Origin: Caballeronia sordidicola | Lineage (GTDB): Bacteria; Pseudomonadota; Gammaproteobacteria; Burkholderiales; Burkholderiaceae | Length of the DNA: 64,000 nucleotides | Direction: 5' to 3' | NCBI RefSeq assembly: GCF_002220365.1 | Contig: NZ_MTHB01000063.1 | Span: 1-64,000, forward strand | Shown: positions 28,101-35,679 of the stretch, piece after piece | How the letters are laid out: the number at the start of each line of letters is the position of its first letter | Position numbering within the stretch: position 1 is the stretch's first letter | The notes under the pieces: generated by a model | The model's input: only the letters and a program-made list of their open reading frames with translations | Told to the model about the DNA's origin: nothing | The model's database searches: none | Translations under genes and position numbers: made by a program

Positions 28101-28590
28101 GTCGTCGAACGACGGCGTCAGCCCGACTACGCATGGCCGGTCGATAGCGGGATCCATCGAGGCCGGCTTGCCGTTCCCCTTGGCCGAAGGATTGAGCATC
28201 GAGCCGCAGGCGCAAGTGATCTGGCAACACGTGGGTATCGATGATCTCAACGACGGCATTTCGAGCGTCGCCTTCTCTAACCCCAACACCGTCGCAGCCC
28301 GTCTTGGCGTGCGGGTGACCGGGCGGATGCAAGCACTGGGCGTGGCCTTGCAACCGTATGCAGGCGTGAATCTCTGGCGCTATTTCAGTGCCACGAGCCA
28401 GGTGACGTTCGACGGTACGACCGATATCCCGGCGCAATCATCGTCGACGATTGCCGACATGACGGCCGGGGTAGCCGTGAACCTGAGTGCACGCGGCAGC
28501 GTCTTTGTGAGCGCGCATTATGGGATGAACGTGAGCGGCGCACGCCGCGAGACCGTAGGCGGGAACGCAGCAGTACGCTGGCGCTGGTGA
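25162..28590 (+). CDS. type V autotransporter with beta-helix passenger and proline-rich linker
   Basis: This 1142-residue surface or secreted protein begins with a signal region of about 38 residues (hydrophobic core IGMACLLRAPSALA). The passenger (about 40-760) is made of repeated strands such as LTNNGTLTTSGDGSDGMDA, LINNGAITTLGLRADGLYA and VTNTGSIVAHG, typical of a right-handed beta-helix. A Pro-rich linker (about 766-820; PPPPPPPPPPVTPPPPPP, then TPPV repeats) precedes the C-terminal autotransporter barrel (about 870-1142), which ends VRWRW. No catalytic triad is evident. It may be an adhesin; the role is not shown. The ATG has GGAG 8 bp upstream. No terminator is obvious. Confidence 0.88.
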   Translation: MPRTRLSLQSMLMSRTRVLSRLSIGMACLLRAPSALAVCDDLAPGSGETATCNANAPNPSTLPVVAVAGSTGVTVLVLPGAGISVNNSSGIVVRDSSTVQNLGTIQTTADSFDGITSEGSASGFGRNSVTNGGSIHTSGVESEGIYNGSPAVTMVNAVGGVISTSGTNATAMLDLSTAGGGTLTNNGTLTTSGDGSDGMDALTSGDALINNGAITTLGLRADGLYANGGASGTGNTTLTNHGSIDVFGSNAHGIVSLDASPGLVTNTGSIVAHGPQGLGAYFSDPVTFVNTAGARLASEQANAIDANGGGTFTNAGTIAGANVGLSIVGGDALIVNSGVIQGGTDSAISTTGPFAITITNTGQITSNAGATVSTDTGVNTFNMEGGTVSGLIRQGTGINTFVMQAGQVDSVDQGGPQPRFTLNGGRVTGGLTNGGAVTITGGRIGSVAMTAAQNTFAMSGGQIDTNLTAGSGNTSLTISGGAIGGAVTLGNGANTIAVTGGSIAQGLASGDGASTFGWLGGGVVGGTVSFGAGGVVATLSKLSDVNLAGLSAFDGGTGQNALTFDHTQTSGLSRFTSWERIALTNASRLSLDDHGVTLGNATAQSGLFDIDSTSTLAWNGGGDSAITTTVPGGLVTLNNAGTIDLTGAAGVRNTLMVSGNYVGHGGQLLLQSMLGSDNSPSGKLVISQGSATGNTAIGVTNAGGTGALTLSDGIMVVQAIQGGTTASTAFSLANPVKAGAYTYLLFRGGVAAGTGDDWYLRSSITPPPPPPPPPPVTPPPPPPVTPPVTPPVTPPPVAPPPVTPPVAPPPVAPPPAPPIQTTPTPLYRIEVPLYAEISSLTRELGIQQIGTFHERAGEQSQLNETGALPAAWSRVWGNRTITSSDTGVDPHFNGAIGGMQIGQDLYASAAADGHRDHYGFLLGVARASGDVSGFALGMPAVQAGSLSIDAGSIGAYWTHIGAGGWYTDTIVIGSTLTIKPSSNDGVSPTTHGRSIAGSIEAGLPFPLAEGLSIEPQAQVIWQHVGIDDLNDGISSVAFSNPNTVAARLGVRVTGRMQALGVALQPYAGVNLWRYFSATSQVTFDGTTDIPAQSSSTIADMTAGVAVNLSARGSVFVSAHYGMNVSGARRETVGGNAAVRWRW

Positions 28591-28655
28591 GGCGCCTTTG
28601 AGCGTCGATGCACACCAACGCACATCGACACAGCTAACCCTCCGGCGACACACGA

Positions 28656-29171
28656 CTACTGCAGATTGCCCCAGCGCGCGACAGCCGGTTCCGCCGATGC
28701 CCACTTCCAGCCGCCGCTATTGTCATTGCCCTTGCAGGCTTGCGCGAGGAACCAGTCCTGATGTGCGTCCGGCTTGTCGCCGTCCGCGACCGAGAACGCG
28801 AACTCCCGGCAGGTCGCCAGCGCGCTGCTGAACTCGCGCAATACGCGCACGTCGCCGTGACCGTTCTCCACCGGAAGCGTATGTTTTACCCGCCACGGTT
28901 TCGTGTCGCCGATAGGAAGATCGCCCGCGGTCGTCGCAATGGCAACCTGCTGGTCGCCGTGCAGGCGCTTCATCAGTCGATTGACGGCTTCGTCGGTCGC
29001 GGCCTGGACCGCGATACCCACGCCAAAACCGATGGCCGGGTTAGTCGTCACCACGCCCGTGGATATGCCCGCCGCCGCGCCGGCTGCCGCACCGATCGAC
29101 CCGCAGCCGGCGAGGAATACGCAGCTCGCAGCAACACCGGTCGCGAGCATCAAACTGAGACCGGGCTTCAT
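28656..29171 (-). CDS. putative lipoprotein, paralogue of the upstream gene
   Basis: This 171-residue protein has a lipoprotein signal with lipobox LAGC (Cys near residue 23), then a Gly/Ala-rich stretch (GSIGAAAGAAAGISTGVV) that may be a glycine-zipper membrane segment. A globular domain ends in GWKWASAEPAVARWGNLQ. The ending nearly matches that of the upstream gene, so the two are paralogues. Start and stop overlap as ATGA (29168-29171), so translation is probably coupled. I do not recognise a named family. It is likely in the inner or outer membrane facing the periplasm. Confidence 0.8.
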   Translation of the reverse strand: MKPGLSLMLATGVAASCVFLAGCGSIGAAAGAAAGISTGVVTTNPAIGFGVGIAVQAATDEAVNRLMKRLHGDQQVAIATTAGDLPIGDTKPWRVKHTLPVENGHGDVRVLREFSSALATCREFAFSVADGDKPDAHQDWFLAQACKGNDNSGGWKWASAEPAVARWGNLQ

Positions 29172-29722
29172 TGCAGCGCACCCCAGCGCGGCGTGGCGGG
29201 TTCCGCCGACGCCCACTTCCAGACCTGGCCGTCACGGCAGATGGACGCGACATAGAAACCGCTGTCCGCCGGCTGATCCTTGGTGGCATCGGTATCGACG
29301 GAGAATACGATTTCCTTGCAGTCGAGCGTCCCGGTGCTGATGGTGCGGCTCACTGTCACGCGGCCTTTCTCGTCCGGCTCGACAGGCACGCTATGCACCG
29401 CGGCCCACGACGCCACCGCGCCGACGGCCAGCGGGCCGGCTGCCCCGGCTATCCGGTCCTGCGTATAGGTGTGCATCACGCGCTCGCTGTACTGCACGCC
29501 GGCCTTGGCGGCAGCAACGGCGCCGAGGCCGATGCCGGTTGCCACCGCGGCATTGCGGGTCACGCTGCCCGCGATCGCGGCGCCGGCAACACCGGCGCCT
29601 GCCACGGCGCCTTCGCCATAGAGCGAGCTACAACCTGAAAGCGCGGAGCTTGCGAGCGCTCCTAGCAGGAGCGTCGCCAGTGCGACGGCGCGGGGGGGAC
29701 GCCGGTGAATCGTTTTCTGCAT
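29168..29722 (-). CDS. putative lipoprotein, first of a paralogous pair
   Basis: This 184-residue protein has signal MQKTIHRRPPRAVALATLLLG and lipobox LSGC (Cys about residue 31), followed by a Gly/Ala-rich segment (GAVAGAGVAGAAIAGS) and a domain ending VWKWASAEPATPRWGALQ. The C-terminus and general layout match the downstream gene. A GAGGAAGG sequence lies about 10 bp before the ATG; upstream start codons are less protein-like. With its neighbour it forms a two-gene operon. The function is unknown; duplicated envelope lipoproteins often act as a hetero-oligomer, but that is only a guess here. Confidence 0.8.
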   Translation of the reverse strand: MQKTIHRRPPRAVALATLLLGALASSALSGCSSLYGEGAVAGAGVAGAAIAGSVTRNAAVATGIGLGAVAAAKAGVQYSERVMHTYTQDRIAGAAGPLAVGAVASWAAVHSVPVEPDEKGRVTVSRTISTGTLDCKEIVFSVDTDATKDQPADSGFYVASICRDGQVWKWASAEPATPRWGALQ

Positions 29723-30001
29723 GGTGCTGTACCTTCCTCGCCTTTCCATATTCTTTCGATAACGGCAACCAGCTTGCTTGTGCGGGCACTGAAGGAACAC
29801 TAAGCAATTGGAGCGCCCGCGCATTTTGAAGGACGCAGCGAAAAGAAGGGCAAAGAAATTTGCAAGAAATTGCAAATGCGGGGAACGTGGTGCGGAAAAT
29901 GAAAACTACCCGTGACAATCTCAGGGGATCAATCACGGATGAGTCACTGGGTCGCCTCCGGACCCATTGACTCCATCGACCTGAACCGGCATGGCGCCGA
30001 T

Positions 30002-31072
30002 CTAGCTATCCGCGCCTGTCGGCGTTGACGAGTCCCCGTCGCCGCCTTCGTTCTCGTAAGTGCCGAGGCGGTTGTACAGCGTCTTGAGGCTCACGCCGAG
30101 CGCCTTGGCGGCGCGACGCTTGTCTCCCCCGCAATGCTTGAGGGTGCCGAGGATGATTTGTTTCTGCGCATCGGCGAGGGGCGTGCCGACCCACACGTTC
30201 ATCGCATCGCCTTGCGTGACCGGCTTTTTAACCCGCGATGCCAGGTGCGGATGCGCGATCTCCACGGTCTTCTCAGCCAGGATGAACGCGCGATACACCG
30301 TGTTCTTCAACTCGCGCACATTGCCCGGCCATGAGTACGTGCGCAGCATGTCGAGCGCGCGTTTGCTGAAGGACTTGTTCGTCCCTTCTTGCGCGTTCAT
30401 CTCCGAGAGGAAGTGCTGCGCGAGAAATTCACGGTCGGTATCGCGTTCACGCAGAGGCGGCGCGCGCAGCGGAAACACGGCGAGCCGATACATCAGGTCC
30501 TCTCGCAAGCCGTTCTCCTTGACCGCCACAATGGGGTCGCGATTGGTCGCTGCGATCACGCGGACATCGGAGTGAATCAGGTCATTGCCGCCCACACGAA
30601 AGAACGTGCCTGTTTCCAGCGCACGCAGCAACTTGACTTGTCGAACCGGCGACATCTCGGTCACTTCGTCGAGGAACAGCGTGCCGCCGTTTGCATGCTC
30701 GAAGTATCCGAGGCGTCCTTGCACGGCGCCGGTGAAACTGCCTTTCTCGTGGCCGAAGAGTTCGGGTTCGATGAGGTTATCGGGGATCGCGCCGCAATTC
30801 ACGGCGACGAACGGGGCTTCGCGGCGGGCGCTCTGATCGTGGATCGTGCGGGCAATCAGTTCCTTGCCCGTGCCCGATTCACCGATGATCAACGCAGTGG
30901 CATCGGTTGCGGCCACGCGTTCGATCTGCGAATACAGCTCCATCATCACGGGCGATGATCCGTACAGAAGTCCGTACGATTTCAGCCCGGCAATTTCACC
31001 TGCGTTGCGTTTTTTTTGCGATGGCGTGTCGCCGGAGGCGACGGCCGGCGAGTCCAGATCGATTGACGCCAT
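30002..31072 (-). CDS. sigma54-dependent activator lacking a receiver domain
   Basis: This 356-residue enhancer-binding protein consists of a short N-terminus, an AAA+ domain and a Fis-type helix-turn-helix. Walker A is [11 protein letters not shown], the sigma54-contact loop reads GSFTGA, Walker B is [12 protein letters not shown], and the arginine-finger region follows. The C-terminal HTH is [18 protein letters not shown]. There is no phospho-acceptor domain, so control must be by abundance, a partner protein or a short N-terminal input. The HTH closely resembles that of the activator at 33017, suggesting related DNA targets. Start at ATG 31072; the next upstream in-frame start is TTG. Confidence 0.92.
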   Translation of the reverse strand: MASIDLDSPAVASGDTPSQKKRNAGEIAGLKSYGLLYGSSPVMMELYSQIERVAATDATALIIGESGTGKELIARTIHDQSARREAPFVAVNCGAIPDNLIEPELFGHEKGSFTGAVQGRLGYFEHANGGTLFLDEVTEMSPVRQVKLLRALETGTFFRVGGNDLIHSDVRVIAATNRDPIVAVKENGLREDLMYRLAVFPLRAPPLRERDTDREFLAQHFLSEMNAQEGTNKSFSKRALDMLRTYSWPGNVRELKNTVYRAFILAEKTVEIAHPHLASRVKKPVTQGDAMNVWVGTPLADAQKQIILGTLKHCGGDKRRAAKALGVSLKTLYNRLGTYENEGGDGDSSTPTGADS

Positions 31073-31128
31073 GAGTCTTTTGTCCTGCAAATGTTATTCG
31101 GGCGACAGCTCGGGGGAAGACGAGGCGG

Positions 31129-31293
31129 TCACCGCCACTCGGATGGCAGGCCCGTTGTGACTGTCGCTCGGGGGGCGAAGCATCGTTCGACGGGCACCGG
31201 TTCCGTCATTTCGGGAACCAGCGCTTGCATGCGGCTTATCTCATAAACCGTATTTAACCATCCGTAACGACCTAGCGGCAATGTGCTTTGCAT
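31129..31293 (-). CDS. small hypothetical protein
   Basis: This 54-residue reading frame starts at an ATG (MQSTLPLGRYGWLNTVYEIS) with AAGGA about 8 bp upstream. It has no signal peptide or membrane span and no recognised family. It lies just upstream of, and in the same direction as, the receiver-less activator gene, with 56 bp between them. It could be a small partner of that activator, but composition is the only other support. Confidence 0.4.
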   Translation of the reverse strand: MQSTLPLGRYGWLNTVYEISRMQALVPEMTEPVPVERCFAPRATVTTGLPSEWR

Positions 31294-31438
31294 GGGCTTT
31301 GTCCTTTCGTTGTCCTTTGTCCTTGTCTTTGTCGTCGTCCTTACCCGCAATCAAGTACACGAATCTCCATATGAATGGGAAACACTGGCCGCGAGCCGGA
31401 AAGCTTCACCGATACTCCTAGAAAATTACCTGTTCCGG

Positions 31439-31453
31439 GCGTAATTGTTACGC
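31439..31453. promoter_or_regulatory. palindrome, candidate activator binding site
   Basis: GCGTAATTGTTACGC is a perfect inverted repeat with a single central base outside the arms. It ends about 80 bp before the -24 element at 31533, a normal distance for a sigma54 enhancer. Confidence 0.45.
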
Positions 31454-31531
31454 GTTTGACGTGGATCCCCGCCGTTGCGCTTTGCACCTGATCGACGGTC
31501 CTCACCATGATGGCATGCGCGTTGACGGGGA

Positions 31532-31547
31532 TGGCACGAAACCTGCG
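31532..31547 (+). promoter_or_regulatory. sigma54-type promoter for 31594-32666 cluster
   Basis: TGGCACG-AAAC-CTGCG has exact GG-N10-GC spacing and a perfect -24 box; the -12 box has one mismatch (CTGC for TTGC). The predicted start near 31558 gives a leader of about 36 nt. Confidence 0.7.
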
Positions 31548-31593
31548 ACTCGGGTGGCATCTGCAATGAAAGGCCGGTTTCCGGCACGAAGCC

Positions 31594-31923
31594 ATGGAAG
31601 ATTCCCTTCACTTCGACATTCCCGTGCAACCGCGTGTGCGCCCCGTCCGGCGGGCCCGCGCACAGCCACGCGCGGCCGAACGTCCGGAACTACTGACGGC
31701 CGAACCAATCAATCTTTATCACTGGGCCGCAGTCGCGCTGGTGACCGCATTGATGTGCGTGGTCATGGCCTGCGCTGCCGGCACACCCGCGCTTGCGCGG
31801 GCGGCGGGCGTCACGAGTGTCGTGTTTGCAGCGCTTGGTGGCGTGCTCGTGCTTGGCGCCATGCTACGCGCAATGCGGCTGCGGCGGTCGGACTCGGCGC
31901 CGCTCAACACGTGGACGTCGTGA
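31594..31923 (+). CDS. small membrane protein with two predicted spans
   Basis: This 109-residue protein has an Arg/Pro-rich cytoplasmic N-terminus (VQPRVRPVRRARAQPRAAER) and two hydrophobic segments (WAAVALVTALMCVVMACAA and TSVVFAALGGVLVLGAMLRAM) with a short basic tail. No ribosome site is strong. I do not recognise a family. It is the first gene after a sigma54-type promoter and precedes a DUF883 membrane anchor gene by 96 bp, so it is probably co-transcribed and also acts at the inner membrane. Confidence 0.65.
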   Translation: MEDSLHFDIPVQPRVRPVRRARAQPRAAERPELLTAEPINLYHWAAVALVTALMCVVMACAAGTPALARAAGVTSVVFAALGGVLVLGAMLRAMRLRRSDSAPLNTWTS

Positions 31924-32019
31924 TGCCGGGGTGGAAGTCTTCACGCCCGGCGAAACATTTATCAGACGTATCGTTCGTATAGGGCGTTTATGTCAAGTAA
32001 TAGCAAGGGGTTTCATAAC

Positions 32020-32337
32020 ATGAGTCAAACCACGGTCCAAATGTCCCTGGGCAAGCAAAAGATTATCGAAGACATCAAGGTATTGCTGAACGATTCGGAA
32101 GAACTCGTGCGGTTGAGCGCGTCGTTGCCCGCTGAAGGTGTGGACGCGTTGCGCACGCGTTTGCGGGACCATGTCGATGCCGCGCGCAATGCACTTGAAA
32201 CAGCACAATCCAATGCGCAGGAGCGGTATCGCGCTAGTCTGGACGGCACGGTGCAATACACGCGCGACAACCCGTGGCAGGCGCTTGGCATTGCGGCAGG
32301 GATCGGCTTTCTGGCTGGCATCCTGGTTTCGCGCTAG
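32020..32337 (+). CDS. DUF883 / ElaB-YqjD-family inner-membrane protein
   Basis: This 105-residue protein has an amphipathic helical body (KIIEDIKVLLNDSEELVRLSAS...RLRDHVDAARNALE) and a C-terminal membrane anchor (WQALGIAAGIGFLAGILVSR), the ElaB/YqjD signature. E. coli relatives bind ribosomes at the membrane in stationary phase. The ATG at 32020 has AAGGGG 9 bp upstream; an in-frame ATG at 31990 is possible but has a weaker site. It is part of the cluster behind the sigma54-type promoter at 31532. Confidence 0.88.
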   Translation: MSQTTVQMSLGKQKIIEDIKVLLNDSEELVRLSASLPAEGVDALRTRLRDHVDAARNALETAQSNAQERYRASLDGTVQYTRDNPWQALGIAAGIGFLAGILVSR

Positions 32338-32396
32338 TCAATAAGCGATCACCGCTGACTGTAACCGCTGTAACCGCGACAAACGGAGGAATCACA

Positions 32397-32666
32397 ATGG
32401 CACGACCCAAACTCGGCCTGTTCGGTGCGTTGTTCGCGATAGGCAGTGTCTTAGCCTGGCGATGGGCGCAAGCACAGCGCAACGCTCCAAGGCGCAGTGC
32501 ACGTGAACTGAACCGTTGGGAGAATGAGGGCGGCAAAGTTGTCGCGCCGGCAAGCGCTTCTCATGCCACGCCCGCGACAGCCGCGGCGCCGGTCAAGCCG
32601 TCGAACAGCGTGGGCAATGGGGCGCTCGGCGGCACGCCCGACGCGTGGCACTTCCCGCATAGCTGA
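32397..32666 (+). CDS. small membrane-anchored hypothetical protein
   Basis: This 89-residue protein has an N-terminal hydrophobic segment (LGLFGALFAIGSVLAWRWAQ), a basic patch and a long Ala/Pro/Ser-rich soluble tail ending PDAWHFPHS. CGGAGGA lies about 7 bp before the ATG. It follows the DUF883 gene by 59 bp and precedes a terminator-like hairpin. The function is unknown; position suggests it works with the DUF883 protein at the inner membrane. Confidence 0.7.
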   Translation: MARPKLGLFGALFAIGSVLAWRWAQAQRNAPRRSARELNRWENEGGKVVAPASASHATPATAAAPVKPSNSVGNGALGGTPDAWHFPHS

Positions 32667-32748
32667 TCTAGAGACGGTTTTGCCGCGTCGATTGCGCAAC
32701 CTCAACGTGTAACCGGAACACCGGGTCCATGCGGCAAGCAGACTATTT

Positions 32749-32774
32749 GAAACGCACGCCTGGGCGTGCGTTTC
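32749..32774 (+). terminator. terminator-like hairpin after membrane cluster
   Basis: A 12-bp inverted repeat (32749-32760 with 32763-32774) ends in a short T-rich tail (TTTCATCTT), about 85 bp after the preceding stop. Confidence 0.65.
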
Positions 32775-33016
32775 ATCTTGATAAAGCCTTATAATCAACC
32801 TATCCACAGTAATAAGTTCGCTATATGGCAATATTTGCGTGACGCAGTCACGCGCCATTCGCGAAACCGGAAAGACTTTCATCTTTCGGCGTACTTGAGT
32901 TTCTCTCGGTGCCCATTCGGCCTGGCGGCGTACTGCTTTCATAGCACCGCCCCAGAGACCTCCACGACGCTTTCTGCGCCGTGTGACCCTCAACGCTTTG
33001 GATAAATTCGAGACGC
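32775..33016. promoter_or_regulatory. leader region of NtrC-like gene
   Basis: TATAAT at 32790-32795 is a candidate sigma70 -10 box about 220 bp before the activator start; its -35 is weak. I found no sigma54-type site here, so this activator gene is probably not self-driven through sigma54. Confidence 0.35.
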
Positions 33017-34396
33017 ATGCCACACGTATTGATTGTCGATGACGATCCCAGTACCCGCGAGGCACTAGCCGCGATCATCGGCGAAGACGGACTGACTACA
33101 GCGACGGCGGGCGATCTGCGTGAGGCGCGGATCCAGCTTGTGCGCCAGACGCCGGACGTCGTGTTCACTGACCTCAAGCTCCCTGATGGTTCGGGCGTCG
33201 ATCTGTTCGAGGACCTTGATCCTCGATCCGGCGTGGAAATCATCGTCATCACCGGACACGCGACGGTGGAGTCAGCTGTCAGCGCGCTAAAGATGGGCGC
33301 GACGGACTACCTCGTCAAACCCATCAACATGCAGCGCGTCAAGGCGATCCTCAGTCGCCTGCCGCGTCCCGGCGACCTCAAGGCCGAAATTGGCACCTTG
33401 CGTGGTGAGCTGCGCCGCATGGGCCGCTTCGGCCTGATGCTCGGCAATTCGCCGGCAATGCAAACGGTCTACGACCAGGTCGGCCGGGTGGCGCCCACGG
33501 CGGCATCGGTACTGCTGATCGGTGAATCGGGAACAGGCAAGGAAGTCGCCGCGCAAACGCTCCACGAGTTGAGCCTGCGCCGCAAACATTCTTTTATTGC
33601 CGTGAACTGCGGAGCAATCTCGCCGAATTTGATCGAGTCCGAGATGTTCGGGCATGAGCGCGGCTCGTTTACCGGTGCGGATCGTCAGCACAAGGGTTAC
33701 TTCGAACGCGCGAACGGCGGGACGCTGTTCCTCGATGAAATCACCGAGATGCCGATCGAATTGCAGGTGAAGCTCCTGCGCGTGCTCGAGACCGGCATGT
33801 TCATGCGGGTGGGTACAACGAAAGAACTCGAGACCGACGTACGCCTGATTGCTGCGACCAATCGTGATCCGGAGCAGGCTGTGCTCGAGGGCAAGTTGCG
33901 GCTTGACTTGTACCACCGGCTCAATGTCTTCCCGATCAACCTGCCGCCCTTGCGCGATCGCGGCTCGGACGTGGAGTTGCTCGGCCAGGCGTTCCTCGAC
34001 GAGCTCAATTCACGCTACAACACCAAGAAGACGTTTCCGGCCGCCGTGCGCGACATGCTCGCGTCCTATCCGTGGCCGGGTAATGTGCGCGAGCTGAAGA
34101 ACTACGTGCAACGTGCGTACATCATGTCGGGCGCCGAGTCGGACAGTACCGCGACCGTGCCGCTGCAGATCTCGCTGGCGAAGCCATCGGCGGGAACGGC
34201 TGTCACTATTCCATTCGGCACCTCGCTTGCCGAAGCGGATCGCCAGTTGATCCTCGCCACGCTCGAGCAATGCGGCGGTGTGAAGACGCGCGCGGCCGAG
34301 ATTCTCGGCATCAGCCTGAAGACGCTCTACAACCGGCTGGTTGAATATGGCGATGACGCCGCGAACAAGGCGGCCATAAGCGAAGCCAGCGAGTAG
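33017..34396 (+). CDS. NtrC-type sigma54-dependent response regulator
   Basis: This 459-residue regulator has a receiver domain (residues 1-120: LIVDDDPSTREAL, phospho-acceptor in VVFTDLKLPDGSG, K in YLVKPIN), an AAA+ domain ([20 protein letters not shown] loop, [12 protein letters not shown]) and a Fis-type HTH ([23 protein letters not shown]). No sensor kinase gene is next to it. Together with the receiver-less activator at 30002 and rpoN at 38768, it is a strong candidate to drive the sigma54-type promoters in this region. Confidence 0.94.
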   Translation: MPHVLIVDDDPSTREALAAIIGEDGLTTATAGDLREARIQLVRQTPDVVFTDLKLPDGSGVDLFEDLDPRSGVEIIVITGHATVESAVSALKMGATDYLVKPINMQRVKAILSRLPRPGDLKAEIGTLRGELRRMGRFGLMLGNSPAMQTVYDQVGRVAPTAASVLLIGESGTGKEVAAQTLHELSLRRKHSFIAVNCGAISPNLIESEMFGHERGSFTGADRQHKGYFERANGGTLFLDEITEMPIELQVKLLRVLETGMFMRVGTTKELETDVRLIAATNRDPEQAVLEGKLRLDLYHRLNVFPINLPPLRDRGSDVELLGQAFLDELNSRYNTKKTFPAAVRDMLASYPWPGNVRELKNYVQRAYIMSGAESDSTATVPLQISLAKPSAGTAVTIPFGTSLAEADRQLILATLEQCGGVKTRAAEILGISLKTLYNRLVEYGDDAANKAAISEASE

Positions 34397-34762
34397 GTGA
34401 TGCCGACGCCGGCCGGCGCCAGGGTTTAGCGTTCGTCGTCGGAGTAATGCCCTGGTAGCAGCTTGGCAACGCGCGGTGACAGAGTCAACGCCCGTCTCAT
34501 TGGGACTTCGAAAGATGTCCGCTTTGGACGGGCGATTTTCGTTGGTGCGCGCGATAGCAGCGCCGATAATGTCAACAGGCTCATGGATTGAATGCGCAAG
34601 GCACTCGAATCGGGGCATGGCCCTTGCTGCGCTTGAATGGCTTGGCTCGTGGGCGGTTCAGTACCTTTGCCGCCTTAGTCCGAGTTCGAGAGTCCTTGGC
34701 CGGATCGGCCGCTGAGCGCGATCCGAACGAGCGTCATTATCAAAAGATCCAGGGAGCCCGTC
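34397..34762. other. intergenic region with hairpin and sigma54 promoter
   Basis: This 366-bp region carries a long-stem hairpin formed by GCCCGTC (about 34491) and GACGGGC (about 34535) with an inner GGAC/GTCC pair, followed by GATTTTCG. This may end the activator transcript. The sigma54-type site at 34613 follows. No gene was seen. Confidence 0.5.
34613..34628 (+). promoter_or_regulatory. sigma54-type promoter upstream of proline-rich gene
   Basis: GGGCATG-GCCC-TTGCT has GG-N10-GC spacing and a perfect TTGCT -12 box. The predicted start near 34640 leaves a leader of about 124 nt. Confidence 0.6.
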
Positions 34763-35047
34763 ATGACCGATCTCGCCTCGCTTCAACGCCAATCCCGAAA
34801 TGTATTGCACGTATGGCAAGCGTTGCGTGTTTCACGATCGCCGCATTTGATGCCGGTCCAAGCCCAGACACCGCAGCCGCCTGACCCGCCATTCAATCCC
34901 GACACGCCGCCGCCGCCCGCACCGCAAGAACCTCCGGATACGATTCCCGATCCGACGCGCGAGCCGCCGTCGCCGCCGAGTCAGCCTATCGGCGATCCGC
35001 CTCCGGGACCGAACGAAACGCCGCATGTCTCGGACACGCTGCATTGA
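34763..35047 (+). CDS. small proline-rich hypothetical protein
   Basis: This 94-residue protein has a short basic N-terminus and then a Pro/Asp/Glu-rich low-complexity tail (PPDPPFNPDTPPPPAPQEPP onward). It has no signal peptide or membrane span, is probably disordered, and fits no recognised family. GGGAG lies 6 bp before the ATG. It follows a sigma54-type promoter and precedes another small disordered-protein gene. Confidence 0.65.
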   Translation: MTDLASLQRQSRNVLHVWQALRVSRSPHLMPVQAQTPQPPDPPFNPDTPPPPAPQEPPDTIPDPTREPPSPPSQPIGDPPPGPNETPHVSDTLH

Positions 35048-35215
35048 AACCGCCGGTTTGGCGGCGCAATGAACATATTTCATCGTTGCTGTAGGCATTA
35101 CAACGCATTAGGCAAGAATGACCGGATATGAACGCCGTGTCTGGCTGTTCTTGCTGGATTTTGTTGGTAATCCGCCGCCGAACGCTTCTCCGACGGCCTT
35201 CTTTCTGGAGGCACC

Positions 35216-35479
35216 ATGAGGCACCCCGCACTCCGTCGCTCAGCACGCCATTCATCGAAGCGTGACGCGCGGCCCGATTCGCCTAAAGTAACTCCACCTG
35301 AGGCCGTTGCTGTTCCGGCCGATCCGGCCAGTGTTGATAACCGGCAATCGTCGCATGACCCGGCCGGGCAGAACCGCCCGGCACCGGGCGTACCGCCGGA
35401 CGGTGACCATAATCAGGGTGGCATTCGCAAAGAAGGGCTCGATTACCAACGGGATCTCGGGTCGGAGCAAGACGCCTGA
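35216..35479 (+). CDS. small hydrophilic hypothetical protein
   Basis: This 87-residue protein is rich in Pro, Asp, Gly and Arg and is predicted to be disordered (SVDNRQSSHDPAGQNRPAPG, GIRKEGLDYQRDLGSEQDA). CTGGAGGCACC directly precedes the ATG, a good ribosome site. No family is recognised. The gene lies between the proline-rich gene and otsA. Very hydrophilic small proteins are common among desiccation or osmotic stress genes, which would fit otsA next door, but that is only suggestive. Confidence 0.65.
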   Translation: MRHPALRRSARHSSKRDARPDSPKVTPPEAVAVPADPASVDNRQSSHDPAGQNRPAPGVPPDGDHNQGGIRKEGLDYQRDLGSEQDA

Positions 35480-35609
35480 ATCGGTTCGAAGCAACCGGGT
35501 TTTGCCGATGCGCGCCACCCTGAAAATATTCTGCGCCGCGCAAGGTAAGCGCGTGTTTTCGTTCGTCTGTCACATTTATACACAATTTTTATTTTCCAAA
35601 TTGTAAAAA

Positions 35610-35625
35610 AGGCACGTGTCTTGCA
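35610..35625 (+). promoter_or_regulatory. sigma54-type promoter for otsA
   Basis: AGGCACG-TGTC-TTGCA matches the -24/-12 consensus in all but the first base, with GG-N10-GC spacing. The predicted start near 35636 lies about 44 nt before the otsA ATG. An inverted repeat ACAATTT-N9-AAATTGT sits just upstream (35582-35604). Confidence 0.8.
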
Positions 35626-35679
35626 TTGCTATTCCGATCAATTCGAACGAGCAACGACAACTGATGAGGTGAAGCAGTA

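Larger units (their letters stand above)
31294..31593. other. intergenic region with sigma54 promoter and palindrome
   Basis: This 300-bp region carries the sigma54-type promoter at 31532-31547 and a perfect 15-bp palindrome at 31439-31453. No gene was seen. Confidence 0.6.

Noticed and set aside
31937..31955. GG-N10-GC spacing before the DUF883 gene
   Set aside because: The -12 box reads CACGC and the -24 box lacks GGCAC. Spacing alone is not enough.
34449..34464. Another GG-N10-GC site (TGGTAGC...TGGCA)
   Set aside because: The -12 box is TGGC instead of TTGC and it lies 300 bp from the next gene. A better site exists at 34613.
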